The notes beneath the pieces are model-generated. The model searched no databases, had not been told where the DNA came from, and saw nothing but the letters and a program-made list of their open reading frames with translations. DNA of 54,212 nt. Origin: Prevotellaceae bacterium. GTDB lineage: Bacteria > Bacteroidota > Bacteroidia > Bacteroidales > Bacteroidaceae. The stretch is from NCBI GenBank assembly GCA_003150315.1, contig QAML01000078.1, positions 1 through 54,212 on the forward strand, written 5' to 3'. The translations under genes and the position numbers were made by a program. Below are positions 1 through 9,087 of this stretch, in pieces (positions within the stretch are counted from its first letter, which is position 1; every line of letters begins with the position of its first letter).

Positions 1-306
1 TGCCGGTTTTTGCACGAGCTTTTTGTTTTTCTCGACAACCGCATTTTCTTAAAACTTTTGAAGAAATACAAGCGACAGGAGATGTTTTCTTCAATAAGAC
101 TTGTGTTCTACACGAAATACACTTCCGGGATTTTTAATGCTGATACAAGATTCCTGTTTACTGCGAAAGGAAGCATTAATATGACATGTCTGCTACATTA
201 TATATATAATACGCAGAATATACACGTGAATAAACACACTATATATACAGATTTTTTGCATCTTTGTCAAGTCGTTGATTTTCAGCAATCGACAATACGC
301 AAAAAT

Positions 307-388
307 ACAAGGCACTTATTTTAAATTACAAGCCATATATTTTAAAATACATGCCTTGTATTTTTTACAAGATGCCTTATATGTTTTT
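307..388. repeat. 21-bp-period palindromic repeat element, copy 1
   Basis: Four consecutive modules of 21, 21, 21 and about 19 bp begin at 307, 328, 349 and 370. Module 1 is the GGCACTTATTTT type and module 2 the GCCATATATTTT type. Modules 3 and 4 are inverted (ATGCCTTGTATTTT, ATGCCTTATATG). The two halves can pair. The right tail at 396-417 (GAAAGGTGTATAAAAATCGAG) resembles the tails of copies 3 and 7. Confidence 0.85.
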
Positions 389-660
389 GCATGTCTGAAA
401 GGTGTATAAAAATCGAGCGAAAACTGAATAAAATACGGCGGGAAACATATAAAACAAAGAAAAACTTATGGGCTTATCGGGAAGCCGCATGAACATGTCG
501 GGAAACAGCACAGACACATCAGGAATCCATATTACTACATTAGGATTCCTTGTAACCACATTGAAATATATATTTCCTAATTAAGGAAAGAGTATAAAAA
601 CATCCGCATGACGCAGTCAATATGCAGGATGCGGCAAACGGGAGTTCTGTTTTTATACGG

Positions 661-707
661 GTAAAAAAGCAATCATCCCGGGACATGAGATTTGTCCCGG
701 GATGATT
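661..707 (-). terminator. Intrinsic terminator of the large secreted protein gene
   Basis: A perfect 15-bp inverted repeat (671-685 with 693-707, core ATCCCGGGAC) encloses a 7-base loop. Read on the minus strand it is followed by GCTTTTTTAC, a T tract. It lies 39 bases past the stop of the minus-strand gene, as expected of a Rho-independent terminator. Confidence 0.9.
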
Positions 708-745
708 GTAAGTTATTCGGGTTGCAATAACCCGATTTGAGTTGG

Positions 746-3700
746 TTATTTCACAAGTTTTTTCTTGCCGCCTATGATATAAATGCCTTTCTTTAAGCCT
801 TCAACAGCTTTAAGTGCTTTGACGTTTTTCTTGACAAGTACACCGTCTATCGTATAGACATTCACAACTTCGGAGGTGGGCGATGTCATCACCGTTTTGC
901 AGCCGTTGAGTGTTTCTGATGTGGTTATGACAAGGTCAACACTTGCTTCCGGATTGTTGACAACCTTTCCGGGGTCAATGTAACCGGAACGTCCGATGAA
1001 GAATTTACTGCCGGTGATGGATTTTAATGCTCCGTCTTGGAAATATCCCATGCCTTCTGTATTAATTGTGAAGCCTTCGAGTGTTCCTACCAGTCCGTTT
1101 GCCGTTACTGCGGCAGTGTCTACAACATCTGTAGGTACATTGAACTGCACTTGTACGTTAGGATGTTCACTGCTCTCGTAGTCGCCGGCTACAAGAATCA
1201 TCGGCTCACCGGCTTCGAAGTCATCCTTACGGGTTAGTTCAAGTCTTGTACCGTCTTCGGTGATTTCAAGATTCTTCACGGCGTATGTCTTGAATTCGTC
1301 ACCGTTTAGCGCATTGATAGAACCGCTTCCCTTTGTTGCCCATGGCAGTGTTACAACAGAAATACTGTTGCCAGTGAAGAAATTGAACTGTAAGATTTCG
1401 TCTTCTCCCACTTCTTCAAATCTCCACGACTGCTGATGGTCGCCGTTTGCAGGGTAATTGAGCACAAGGAATCTTGATCCGTCGGCTTTAAGGTTGTTGA
1501 AAGGATCGTCAACATTGGTTTGGCGCATTCTGAAACCGCCGTTGCCTCCGTAGAAATATACTTTGTAAATTCCGGGAGTATGACTCATCAACGGCGCAAG
1601 GTCTGCTCCCTTGCCACGGTACTCACCCAAATACTGACCTGTACCCATGCTTTGGATGTAGTAAGCACCCTCTTCTTCCTTGGCAGGCACAAATCGCCAA
1701 ATAGCATAGGGATCGGATGCGTAGCTATACATATCTTTCATATATGTTCCTATGTGCATGTTGTCTCCAACGGATGTAGAAGCAAGAAAAACGGGTTGGT
1801 CGGCACCGTATGCTCTTGTTGTGTTGCTTACAATGTTGTACCATTTATTAGGTTGCGGCATTGTTACATGCGAAACAAGTTCATCATAAGCATCGTTCAA
1901 TTTCTTGAGATTGCTTGCTGGAGTGTTCTGCGGCGCATCGGAGGTATAATCGTTGTAAGCCTCGGAAATTGCGTTCCAGAATTTATCTATCGCGTCCTGA
2001 CTGTCTACAAATCCGAGCCCTTCGCCTACTTCTGCGTTTGTAGCTATTTCGTCCAATCGCGGATAAAGGGCTTCGATCTCACTACCGCCTGCATTTTCTT
2101 CTACGAACTTATTGAACGCAGCCAGCAGTCTGTCATAGGAAGTCCGGGTAGCCGTTCCGTTGAGATATTGCGGCGTTGCTTCCTGAATGGCAGCGAAAAG
2201 TTCCGCAGCAAAAGCCTTATTCCAGCTCTGAGATGTTACAGATGTTTCTTCCACGCCTGTTACACGATATAAGTTATACTCCGCATATTCGTGCATTTGG
2301 TGTCCGCCGCCAACAATATACGCAGCTCCGTCCGCACCAATATTGACTTGCGTTATGAAACGAACGTATTTATATCCGCCAATTCCCGTAACGATATAAT
2401 GAAGTGAGTCGGTGTATAAATTGCTTAGGTTATACTCTCCATTATTCGTGAGATCTTTTTCCTTGTAATCGTAAAGAGTTGTCCAGCTATCGGCATCGTT
2501 AGAAACCTGTATTCTCATTTTTACGGGAGCTCTGTGCCAAGTGCCGTCTTGACGCATAACATAGTTTACCTGAACCGTGTCGGGGAAACCGGATTCGTCA
2601 TAAATACGAAGGTAATGGGGATTGTTCGGATCTTGCTCGGAATCTATTCCTTCCCAAGTGGAATTCCAATAAGTATTCTTGTCTCCGTCAATAAGATTCT
2701 GGAGATTCGTTCCCTCATGAGGACTCCAGTTGTTTGCATAAATCTGATCTACACTCTTTATTATAGGTTGGTCGCTAATAGCATAGTTGGTTTTTGAATT
2801 ATAAACGGCGCGAGCTTCTTCGTAAAGCGTCTGCATCTTAATGTTAAGTTCATTGTCGCTTTCATTGGCTATCAGGCTCTGCGCATCTGCATCGTCTACT
2901 TGTTCAAGACTCCAAGAAGTGTCGCTATCCTCACCTTGCGAGTTCCAGATTATAAGATAACTGCCTTCTTGATTCAAACCTTTGGAATGATTTGCCGGAA
3001 CATAGGCAAAACCTTCTATAAGTTCGTTATAAATATTCCACTTTCCGTTCGGCTTTATGATATTGAATTTTTGTTTCACCTCGGGTTGGTCAGAGAAATA
3101 GACTATTGCGGCATTAACAGCCGAAGAAGCATTGTTTATATACAAACCGTTCTTCGCGTTTTGCACCGTATATCCGCCTTCCACGTTTGTAATTTTCCAA
3201 AGTTGCGCAGAAGTTTTCTGATAATAGCTCCATCCCGGTCTTTCATCACTATATGCCGAGAAATATACATCGTTGTAATTATTATCAAACACATTATATT
3301 TGGAACGTATGCGATAATATCCGTCGGGAATAGTATTTACCGCTTTCTTGAAAGCCTCGCCCAAAGTAACAAGGTCTTGCGTAGCAGATTTTATTTCTTC
3401 GTCCGTAGCTTCCATGCCGTTTGCAAACTCACGTGCCGCGCTGATTGCCTCATTAAGCTCGTCAATTTGTTCTTGGGTATGAGGTTTGCCTATTTCCGGT
3501 CCTACTTCCGCACCGTCTGTCAGGTTTTCATATTTCGCAAGAGCAATAATAAGATTGTCGCGAACCTTAGAAGCTTCGGCTTCCGCAAGTTGTTCGTCCG
3601 TTACAGGCACAATTCTCCACGCACCTTCGCCGCTAACATCCTTATCTGTCCAGTTTGCAATAGGACCTGAGGTATTTTCTCCCGCACCATGCCCCTGCAC

Positions 3701-4783
3701 GTTATAAGTCCAGCCGGCACCGAGACTGTGAATAATAAATTGTCCGTTGGGTGCAATACGTTGAATTACCTGTGCAGTCTCAAAATTTTCGCTCATGACA
3801 AGTGGTTCGTCAGCTACGTCAACAGTTCTATTATGATTTATGTACTGACCGGTTGCAAGGCTGCGTATTGAATAACCTTTGTCTTCGAGTTTTTTTATCT
3901 CCCACATGTGAAGCAGAGAATTCTCTTGTTTTTTCCAACCCGGCTGATTGTCCGTTCGCGGTGCATACCAGGACATAATGTCCTTGTCGTTAAACACGGA
4001 ATAAGCCGTCTGTATGAAATAAGTACCGTCCTTCAAAGGATTTATTACTCTTGTAATGGCTTTGTATGCAATTTTAAGTCTTTGCAACATCTGATTCATT
4101 TCCTCATCTGTGGCAGAAGGACTGCCAAGCAACTGCAAAGCATCGCTGTAAGCATTGTAATATTCGTTATATGCGGCTTCGTCTCCCACACATCCGGGAG
4201 CGTTTGAAAACACTAAGTCATCGGGAACATAAGTCAAAGCATCCACATACTCCTGAAGTGTTCTTCCCTCTTTTGCCGTGCCGATATGAAGATTGCGTAC
4301 CTTTATTTCCACGCCCGAAGTCGTGCAAAAATCCATACGCATGCAGTCTCCCACTTTTCCCCAGCCGTTTATGGCTGTGTATTTCTCTAACGAGAGATTG
4401 AACAATGCCCATTCTCCTTCTTTTGTAGCAGGAAGTCTCAAATTTTTTATGGAATTTCCTTCCGAAAGGGGGTTGGGGAAGAAAATTTGAAAGTCACTGA
4501 TGTCGGTTGTACAACTGTATTCAAACGAAACTACGTTGGAATCAGCAGGGAGTGCCGTTTCAAAAACATTTGTAAATACATACGGATCACCTCCCGTGGT
4601 AGTAAAGGTGTACTCTTTCGTTGTTTCGTCATAGGACATATCGATTTGGTTCATGTTAGCGGTAACAAAAACCGGATTAACGGTAGTGTTATCACCGCCA
4701 CTCTCTTGTGCCACTGCCCTTAACTGCGGAAGCAGAAAAAGCAACAATAGCAACGCATTGAACTTCAGGTTTGAATGTTTCAT
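746..4783 (-). CDS. Large secreted multidomain protein with discoidin-like domain and type IX-like sorting tail
   Basis: The 1345-residue product starts with a signal peptide (hydrophobic LLLLLFLLPQL, cleavage near AVA-Q). Three segments resemble each other: about residues 245-400, 480-630 and 1010-1160. Each has a DGTYFI/DGYYRI/NKWYNI opening, a Trp-rich core and a GQYI/GLYI/GQYL motif, as in ricin-type beta-trefoil or similar carbohydrate-binding folds. Helical linkers of FIVAR type separate them. Residues about 670-840 look like an F5/8 type C (discoidin) domain (LIDGDKNTYWNSTW). The last 40 residues (VYTIDGVLVKK...GLKKGIYII, ending KKLVK) fit a type IX secretion sorting domain. No catalytic domain is evident. 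It probably sits on the cell surface and binds glycans, which is an inference from the domains. It is a single gene with its own promoter and terminator. Confidence 0.8.
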   Translation of the reverse strand: MKHSNLKFNALLLLLFLLPQLRAVAQESGGDNTTVNPVFVTANMNQIDMSYDETTKEYTFTTTGGDPYVFTNVFETALPADSNVVSFEYSCTTDISDFQIFFPNPLSEGNSIKNLRLPATKEGEWALFNLSLEKYTAINGWGKVGDCMRMDFCTTSGVEIKVRNLHIGTAKEGRTLQEYVDALTYVPDDLVFSNAPGCVGDEAAYNEYYNAYSDALQLLGSPSATDEEMNQMLQRLKIAYKAITRVINPLKDGTYFIQTAYSVFNDKDIMSWYAPRTDNQPGWKKQENSLLHMWEIKKLEDKGYSIRSLATGQYINHNRTVDVADEPLVMSENFETAQVIQRIAPNGQFIIHSLGAGWTYNVQGHGAGENTSGPIANWTDKDVSGEGAWRIVPVTDEQLAEAEASKVRDNLIIALAKYENLTDGAEVGPEIGKPHTQEQIDELNEAISAAREFANGMEATDEEIKSATQDLVTLGEAFKKAVNTIPDGYYRIRSKYNVFDNNYNDVYFSAYSDERPGWSYYQKTSAQLWKITNVEGGYTVQNAKNGLYINNASSAVNAAIVYFSDQPEVKQKFNIIKPNGKWNIYNELIEGFAYVPANHSKGLNQEGSYLIIWNSQGEDSDTSWSLEQVDDADAQSLIANESDNELNIKMQTLYEEARAVYNSKTNYAISDQPIIKSVDQIYANNWSPHEGTNLQNLIDGDKNTYWNSTWEGIDSEQDPNNPHYLRIYDESGFPDTVQVNYVMRQDGTWHRAPVKMRIQVSNDADSWTTLYDYKEKDLTNNGEYNLSNLYTDSLHYIVTGIGGYKYVRFITQVNIGADGAAYIVGGGHQMHEYAEYNLYRVTGVEETSVTSQSWNKAFAAELFAAIQEATPQYLNGTATRTSYDRLLAAFNKFVEENAGGSEIEALYPRLDEIATNAEVGEGLGFVDSQDAIDKFWNAISEAYNDYTSDAPQNTPASNLKKLNDAYDELVSHVTMPQPNKWYNIVSNTTRAYGADQPVFLASTSVGDNMHIGTYMKDMYSYASDPYAIWRFVPAKEEEGAYYIQSMGTGQYLGEYRGKGADLAPLMSHTPGIYKVYFYGGNGGFRMRQTNVDDPFNNLKADGSRFLVLNYPANGDHQQSWRFEEVGEDEILQFNFFTGNSISVVTLPWATKGSGSINALNGDEFKTYAVKNLEITEDGTRLELTRKDDFEAGEPMILVAGDYESSEHPNVQVQFNVPTDVVDTAAVTANGLVGTLEGFTINTEGMGYFQDGALKSITGSKFFIGRSGYIDPGKVVNNPEASVDLVITTSETLNGCKTVMTSPTSEVVNVYTIDGVLVKKNVKALKAVEGLKKGIYIIGGKKKLVK

Positions 4784-4854
4784 GGTTTGTTGTTTTAGAT
4801 AGTTAAACTTATTATTTCTTTAGTATTTATTAATTCATGATATTATTTCGCCTC

Positions 4855-4862
4855 CAAATATA
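4855..4862 (-). promoter_or_regulatory. Bacteroidota-type -7 element TATATTTG
   Basis: The minus strand reads TATATTTG 72 bases before the ATG of the gene starting at 4783. It matches the TAnnTTTG consensus and would give a leader of about 65 nt. Confidence 0.55.
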
Positions 4863-4995
4863 ATAAAAAGATAATACATACAAAACAAATATTAGGAATA
4901 AATAATACTACATGCATTTTTATTTTTTATCATCCCTTTTTTGCCCCTTGTCAGGTGGCAATTCTGACCTTATATATAGGATACATTTTATACCA

Positions 4996-5033
4996 TTTGA
5001 GGACACCGAAAAAAATACAAGCCATATATTTTT
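4996..5033. repeat. Degenerate repeat element, copy 2
   Basis: One clear module (ACAAGCCATATATTTTT from 5017) is preceded, exactly 21 bases upstream, by a decayed module (GAGGACACCGAAAAAAAT). The inverted half is missing, but the downstream tail with AACTTACAAA is kept, so it looks like a partly deleted copy of the same family. Confidence 0.6.
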
Positions 5034-5134
5034 GCCCTTTATAAGTTTGTGAAAAACAAGAACTTACAAAGACATATTTTTTGCCTGTTTTTTAGGTGCC
5101 AAACAGCGTGTTTTACATGTCTTTACAGTTCGTT

Positions 5135-6214
5135 TCAGGCGTTTGCGCGTTTTTTCATGTGCAATACCACGAAAAACATCACATACATCGCAATATCGAT
5201 GAACACTATGGGAGTGAATGCCATGCCGCTCTCATATAGTGCGGCGTTGACGAAGCAAAACACACCGAAAAGCGAGAGTATGGTGATTAACGCCTGATGT
5301 TGCGACAAACCTGCCGCCATTATCAGATGGTGTATGTGGGTTTTGTCCGCGTCAAAAACGGATTTGTGCCTTGCTATTCTGCCAAAAGCCACACGCGCAA
5401 GGTCAAACGTAGGGATTATCAGTATGGTGTACGACCACAAAAGGGCATCGCCTCTGTAAGGAAGCACATTGGGATTGTACATGGCAAACTTCAGAGCGAG
5501 ATAAGCTATCGCATATCCGAGTATCAGGCTTCCCGAATCGCCCATGAAGGTTTTCGTGCCTTTCTCCACCTTTCCGAACACATTATAATAGAAAAACGAA
5601 GCGAGAGTTCCCATCAGCGTGCACGCCATAATGGAATAGACCGATGGAGCAATCTTCCAAAACAGCCACGCAAACACTCCGATAATCAGAAAACACAATC
5701 CGGAAGCCAAACCATCTATTCCGTCAATCAGGTTAACGGCATTGACCACCACAAGAACAAGGAATACAGTGAGAGGATAGCTTACGAATGCAGGTATGGC
5801 GTATATGCCGAAAAGACCATAGAGATTGTTGAGATACAACCCGCATGCGGGGAAAAAACAGGCGGCTATGGTCTGAACAAGAAACTTGCGGCTTGCTCGC
5901 ACACCTATTATATCGTCTATCACTCCTATTATATATATAATGAATACGCCCGCAATAAGTACGAACGAGGATATTTGCATCAACTTACTCTCTGACGATA
6001 CAAATATATACGCCATAAGCGACGGAATCATGCCTACGAGCATTGCCGGCATAAACAAAGTTCCGCCCAAACGCGGTATGGCGCAATGGTGAATCTTTCG
6101 TGCGTTGGGCATGTCGTAAAGGTGTTTTTCCTTACAGAACCTCAGCACGTGAGGCATAAGAAAAAACGTGAAAAGCATACTCACGACAAAACCTATAATC
6201 ATATAAAGGAGCAT
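5135..6214 (-). CDS. Undecaprenyl-phosphate glycosyl-1-phosphate transferase (WecA/TagO-like)
   Basis: This 359-residue polytopic membrane protein belongs to the MraY/WecA family, which transfers a sugar-1-phosphate from a UDP-sugar to undecaprenyl phosphate and starts a surface polysaccharide or O-antigen. Visible motifs are DMPNARKIHHCAIPRLGG near residue 40, the Asp-containing NLIDGIDGLASG near 165, FMGDSGSLILG near 225 and the His-rich loop KTHIHHLIMAAG near 295. About ten hydrophobic segments are present. The length is normal for the WecA/TagO branch. The gene is last in a minus-strand run, 69 bases after the NUDIX fusion gene. The sugar specificity cannot be read from the sequence. Confidence 0.88.
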   Translation of the reverse strand: MLLYMIIGFVVSMLFTFFLMPHVLRFCKEKHLYDMPNARKIHHCAIPRLGGTLFMPAMLVGMIPSLMAYIFVSSESKLMQISSFVLIAGVFIIYIIGVIDDIIGVRASRKFLVQTIAACFFPACGLYLNNLYGLFGIYAIPAFVSYPLTVFLVLVVVNAVNLIDGIDGLASGLCFLIIGVFAWLFWKIAPSVYSIMACTLMGTLASFFYYNVFGKVEKGTKTFMGDSGSLILGYAIAYLALKFAMYNPNVLPYRGDALLWSYTILIIPTFDLARVAFGRIARHKSVFDADKTHIHHLIMAAGLSQHQALITILSLFGVFCFVNAALYESGMAFTPIVFIDIAMYVMFFVVLHMKKRANA

Positions 6215-6283
6215 ATCAAACCTATTTTCTTTCTTTATTAAAAACGGTTATTTTCAAAGCATATTGTAAAATTTCACGGCAAA

Positions 6284-7528
6284 TTATAAAGGAATGTTCA
6301 CAAAAGCATCAAACCGCGCATTTATCTCAAGCATTTTCGCCGGCAATCTGCAATAAGCCAGCTTCAAAAGCCTTTCGGGAATATGCTTGTAGAACATATA
6401 CGCCATTCCTCCCGCTATTGCGGCAAGCGTATCGGCATCCCCACCTACGGAAATGGATTTCTTTATGCAATCTTCGTAATCCGCAGATTCGAGAAAGGCA
6501 AGTATGGATACGGGAACGCTTCTTTGGCAACTCTCGTCAAAAGAATATCCTGCGCGCAAGCCGTCAATGGTGAAATCCGACCATTCCGGGTAATAAAAAT
6601 CCAAAATATTTTTGCGCACAAAGTCTTTGTCCTTTCCCTGTTTCAGATAAAATATCGCCAAAGACGTAGCCACGGCACCTTTTATGCCTTCCGGGTGATT
6701 GTGGGTGCATTCTGCCGTTTTTTCTGCGAGATATACGCATTCCTCTTTGCTTTTTGCCATGAAACCTGCGGCACTGCAACGCATGGCAGAGCCGTTACCA
6801 TAACTGTTGTAAGGCTTGGGATTAGGCTCAAAAAGCCATTTCGAGAATCTGTTACCGTATCCGCGCAAAAAATCATTGCGGCAAAACGTTTGCAGACACC
6901 GTGTCATATCCTCGCCGTCCATTAACGCTTTTGCCACAGCAAATGTGCACACGCTGTCATCCGTATAGTCGGATTCTTCGCGGGTTATGTCAAGGACATC
7001 ATAGTCTTTGCATGGCGCAAACTCGTATGTGGAACCGCAAATATCCCCCACAGCAGCTCCGAGAAGCAGATTTGTCAAATGTTTTGTGCGGCTGAATCCG
7101 GTTATGGTCAGAGCTTTTTCCAAAATTTTCTCATGATCGAAAGCCAGAGAGGGAAGTTCGGAAAGTTTGAACCATACAGCCTTTCGTGCATCATCGTTTC
7201 CTTTTACCCCACAAAGGGTTTCGCAGAAAACTACTGCGCAGTAAGCCACGGTTACAACCCTTTCGCGCGGATCGCGGTGCACATCCGAAAAAACGCCAAT
7301 CTCTTTCCATTCTTCGATTTCCAGACCCGTCTCTTCGGAAAGCTCGCGCGAGGCACACTCTTCGGCTGTTTCGTCAATATTCATGAAACCTCCGGGAAAA
7401 GCCCACTTACCTTTGCAGGGATCATTGCCTCGTTCTATCAGAAGCAACCGACATTCGCCTGAACAATCCACGCCGAAAACCACACAATCCGCCGTTATGG
7501 CAGGATGAGGATACTTGTATTCGTACAT
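6284..7528 (-). CDS. NUDIX hydrolase fused to ADP-ribosylglycohydrolase
   Basis: The 414-residue protein has two enzyme domains. Residues about 8-140 are a NUDIX domain with an intact NUDIX box (GGFMNIDETAEE, then REL and SEETGLE), whose glutamates bind the metal. Residues about 152-410 are an ADP-ribosylglycohydrolase (DraG/ARH type) domain with GAAVGDICGS, the metal-binding YTDDS, GNGSAMR, HNHPEG and the C-terminal metal site GGDADTLAA. The first domain should cleave a nucleoside diphosphate derivative such as ADP-ribose. The second should release ADP-ribose from a protein or small molecule. Together they suggest coupled removal and breakdown of ADP-ribose (inference). The stop of the upstream DUF4301 gene lies 4 bases away, so the two are co-transcribed. 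Confidence 0.88.
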   Translation of the reverse strand: MYEYKYPHPAITADCVVFGVDCSGECRLLLIERGNDPCKGKWAFPGGFMNIDETAEECASRELSEETGLEIEEWKEIGVFSDVHRDPRERVVTVAYCAVVFCETLCGVKGNDDARKAVWFKLSELPSLAFDHEKILEKALTITGFSRTKHLTNLLLGAAVGDICGSTYEFAPCKDYDVLDITREESDYTDDSVCTFAVAKALMDGEDMTRCLQTFCRNDFLRGYGNRFSKWLFEPNPKPYNSYGNGSAMRCSAAGFMAKSKEECVYLAEKTAECTHNHPEGIKGAVATSLAIFYLKQGKDKDFVRKNILDFYYPEWSDFTIDGLRAGYSFDESCQRSVPVSILAFLESADYEDCIKKSISVGGDADTLAAIAGGMAYMFYKHIPERLLKLAYCRLPAKMLEINARFDAFVNIPL

Positions 7529-7532
7529 CTTT

Positions 7533-9062
7533 CTATTGATGTTGAAGCCTCAAAAGGTCATTTACGGTTTTAACGGGGTTGAAAGTTGAAAGAGGTACCT
7601 CTACGAACACCGTATTCCAGTCGCTCATTCCGCCATTCCAAAGTCCCGGCAGCTCAAGTGCCTTCAGTTCCTTTCCGTCTTTGGATTTATGCGAAATAAA
7701 GCCCGCCGTGGCATCAACATAATCGCGCAAATCGAATTTGTTTCCGTTATAATCCTTCACACCACAGACCAAATCCACGGGATTAAAGTAAGAACCGTTC
7801 TCAAACATCTTCTTGCTTTTTTCGTCTGACGTATCAATTTGTGAACTCTCAAGAATCTGCGGAGAAATACTGCCATCGTTATTAAACACAAGGAACGGTC
7901 CGCCGCCGGCTTCCCCTACGTTTCTCACCATACCGCATACGCGCAGCGGGCGATTGAACTTGCAGAACAAATAATCGGCTAACTCTAGATTGCTCTCAAA
8001 CTTCACGCCCGGACGAATGGTACAAAGCTCCGTTTCGAGGTAGTTCTTCATTTCCTTGAGCGTTTCGTCATCCGGCATACCGCTTTCGAGTTCTTCCAAA
8101 TACGCAAACAGTTGTTTTTGTACCGACACAAGTTTTCCCGCAAGAAGCTTCTTGTAGTTCACAGTATCCTCCATTAATCTTTCGGGAACTATATTGTCAA
8201 TATTTTTCACGAAAATAACGTCGGCGTCTATGTCGTTTAAGTTTTCAATAAGCGCACCGTGTCCGCCGGGACGGAAAAGAATCGAACCGTCTGCCTTCCT
8301 GAAAGGCTTGTTATCGGGTGTTGCGGCAACAGTGTCTGTTTTGGGCTTCTGTTCAGAGAGTCCTATGTTAAACTTACAGCCTGTCTTTTTCTCTATATCG
8401 GGAACTTTTTCAGCGAGAAGCGTTTCAAAAAGTACCCTATGCTCCGGCGAAATCGTGAAGTGCAGATTCACCTCTCCGTTCTCCTTTGCGGCTATAAGTT
8501 TACCCTCGTAAAGATGTTCTTCAACAGGTGTGCGGGCTCCGTCATCGTAGCTGTGGAAAAGCAGAAGCCCCTTCGGTTTCTTGCCATAGTTCAATCCCTG
8601 TTCTCCAAGCATTGCCGCCACGATTTCCTTGTACCTGCCGGCTTTCTGAAGCTCAGGAATTTCTTTTCCATAAAGTTTGCGGCACACGGAATCAAGTGCG
8701 TCATAAAATGCAAAATGACTTATGCTGCCGAAAAACTTTTTCTCAAAATCTGTCTTGGGTTCTTCGTATTCGGCATCAAGAAACGCGAACATATTCTTGA
8801 ACATGCGACTTGCAGCACCCGATGCGGGAACAAACTTAACGAGTTTCACTTCATCGTTCTTGCTATATTCGTTCCACACGTCTACATACGCGGCGCGCTG
8901 ACTCTCGCTATATTTTGAAACACCCTTTTCTGCCGATGCCGCAGCATACAGTTTCTTAAAGGGAAATCCGGTCTTGAATAAATCAAGTTGCCTTTCAACA
9001 GTTTTTTCGTCAATTCCCTTTTCCGAGAATTGCTTTATGTCTTCTTCCGTAAACATACTCAT
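7533..9062 (-). CDS. DUF4301 family protein, nucleotidyltransferase-like
   Basis: The 509-residue cytosolic protein fits the Bacteroidota family DUF4301, which has no settled function that I know of. Two segments resemble UDP-sugar pyrophosphorylases: VKFVPASGAASRMFK near residue 80, at the place of the Gly-rich nucleotide loop, and RPGGHGALIENL followed by DVIFVKNIDNIVPE near residues 265-295, like the P-GHG...VFVxNxDN block of that enzyme class. I infer a GT-A-fold sugar-nucleotide enzyme with a changed loop. It lies 25 bases after the GH127-like gene and 4 bases before the NUDIX fusion. The start could be the first or the third codon (MSM). Confidence 0.75.
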   Translation of the reverse strand: MSMFTEEDIKQFSEKGIDEKTVERQLDLFKTGFPFKKLYAAASAEKGVSKYSESQRAAYVDVWNEYSKNDEVKLVKFVPASGAASRMFKNMFAFLDAEYEEPKTDFEKKFFGSISHFAFYDALDSVCRKLYGKEIPELQKAGRYKEIVAAMLGEQGLNYGKKPKGLLLFHSYDDGARTPVEEHLYEGKLIAAKENGEVNLHFTISPEHRVLFETLLAEKVPDIEKKTGCKFNIGLSEQKPKTDTVAATPDNKPFRKADGSILFRPGGHGALIENLNDIDADVIFVKNIDNIVPERLMEDTVNYKKLLAGKLVSVQKQLFAYLEELESGMPDDETLKEMKNYLETELCTIRPGVKFESNLELADYLFCKFNRPLRVCGMVRNVGEAGGGPFLVFNNDGSISPQILESSQIDTSDEKSKKMFENGSYFNPVDLVCGVKDYNGNKFDLRDYVDATAGFISHKSKDGKELKALELPGLWNGGMSDWNTVFVEVPLSTFNPVKTVNDLLRLQHQ

Positions 9063-9087
9063 GTTTTTATTCTTGAGACCAATTTAT

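Larger units (their letters stand above)
1..745. other. Non-coding stretch, no gene recognised
   Basis: Only short A/T-rich reading frames occur here and none resembles a protein. The stretch holds one copy of the 21-bp-period repeat element (307-388) and, next to the gene at 746, a strong terminator for that minus-strand gene. Bases 1-300 are A/T-rich, with a small palindrome around 271-292 (GTCGTTGATTTTCAGCAATCGAC-like; the arms are GTCG and CGAC). I see nothing else in it. Confidence 0.6.
4784..5134. other. Intergenic region with promoter and degenerate repeat
   Basis: About 350 bases between two minus-strand genes. It holds the promoter of the large secreted protein gene, then the decayed repeat copy 2 at 4996-5033 with its tail (AACTTACAAA at 5061-5070). 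No reading frame here looks real. Confidence 0.6.

Noticed and set aside
10..324. A 104-codon open frame at the window start
   Set aside because: It runs into repeat copy 1, has no recognisable domain and is rich in A/T-driven residues; it is probably chance.
1520..3670. Long plus-strand frames opposite the large secreted protein
   Set aside because: They are Cys- and Phe-rich mirror frames of the real gene, with no promoter and no similarity to proteins.
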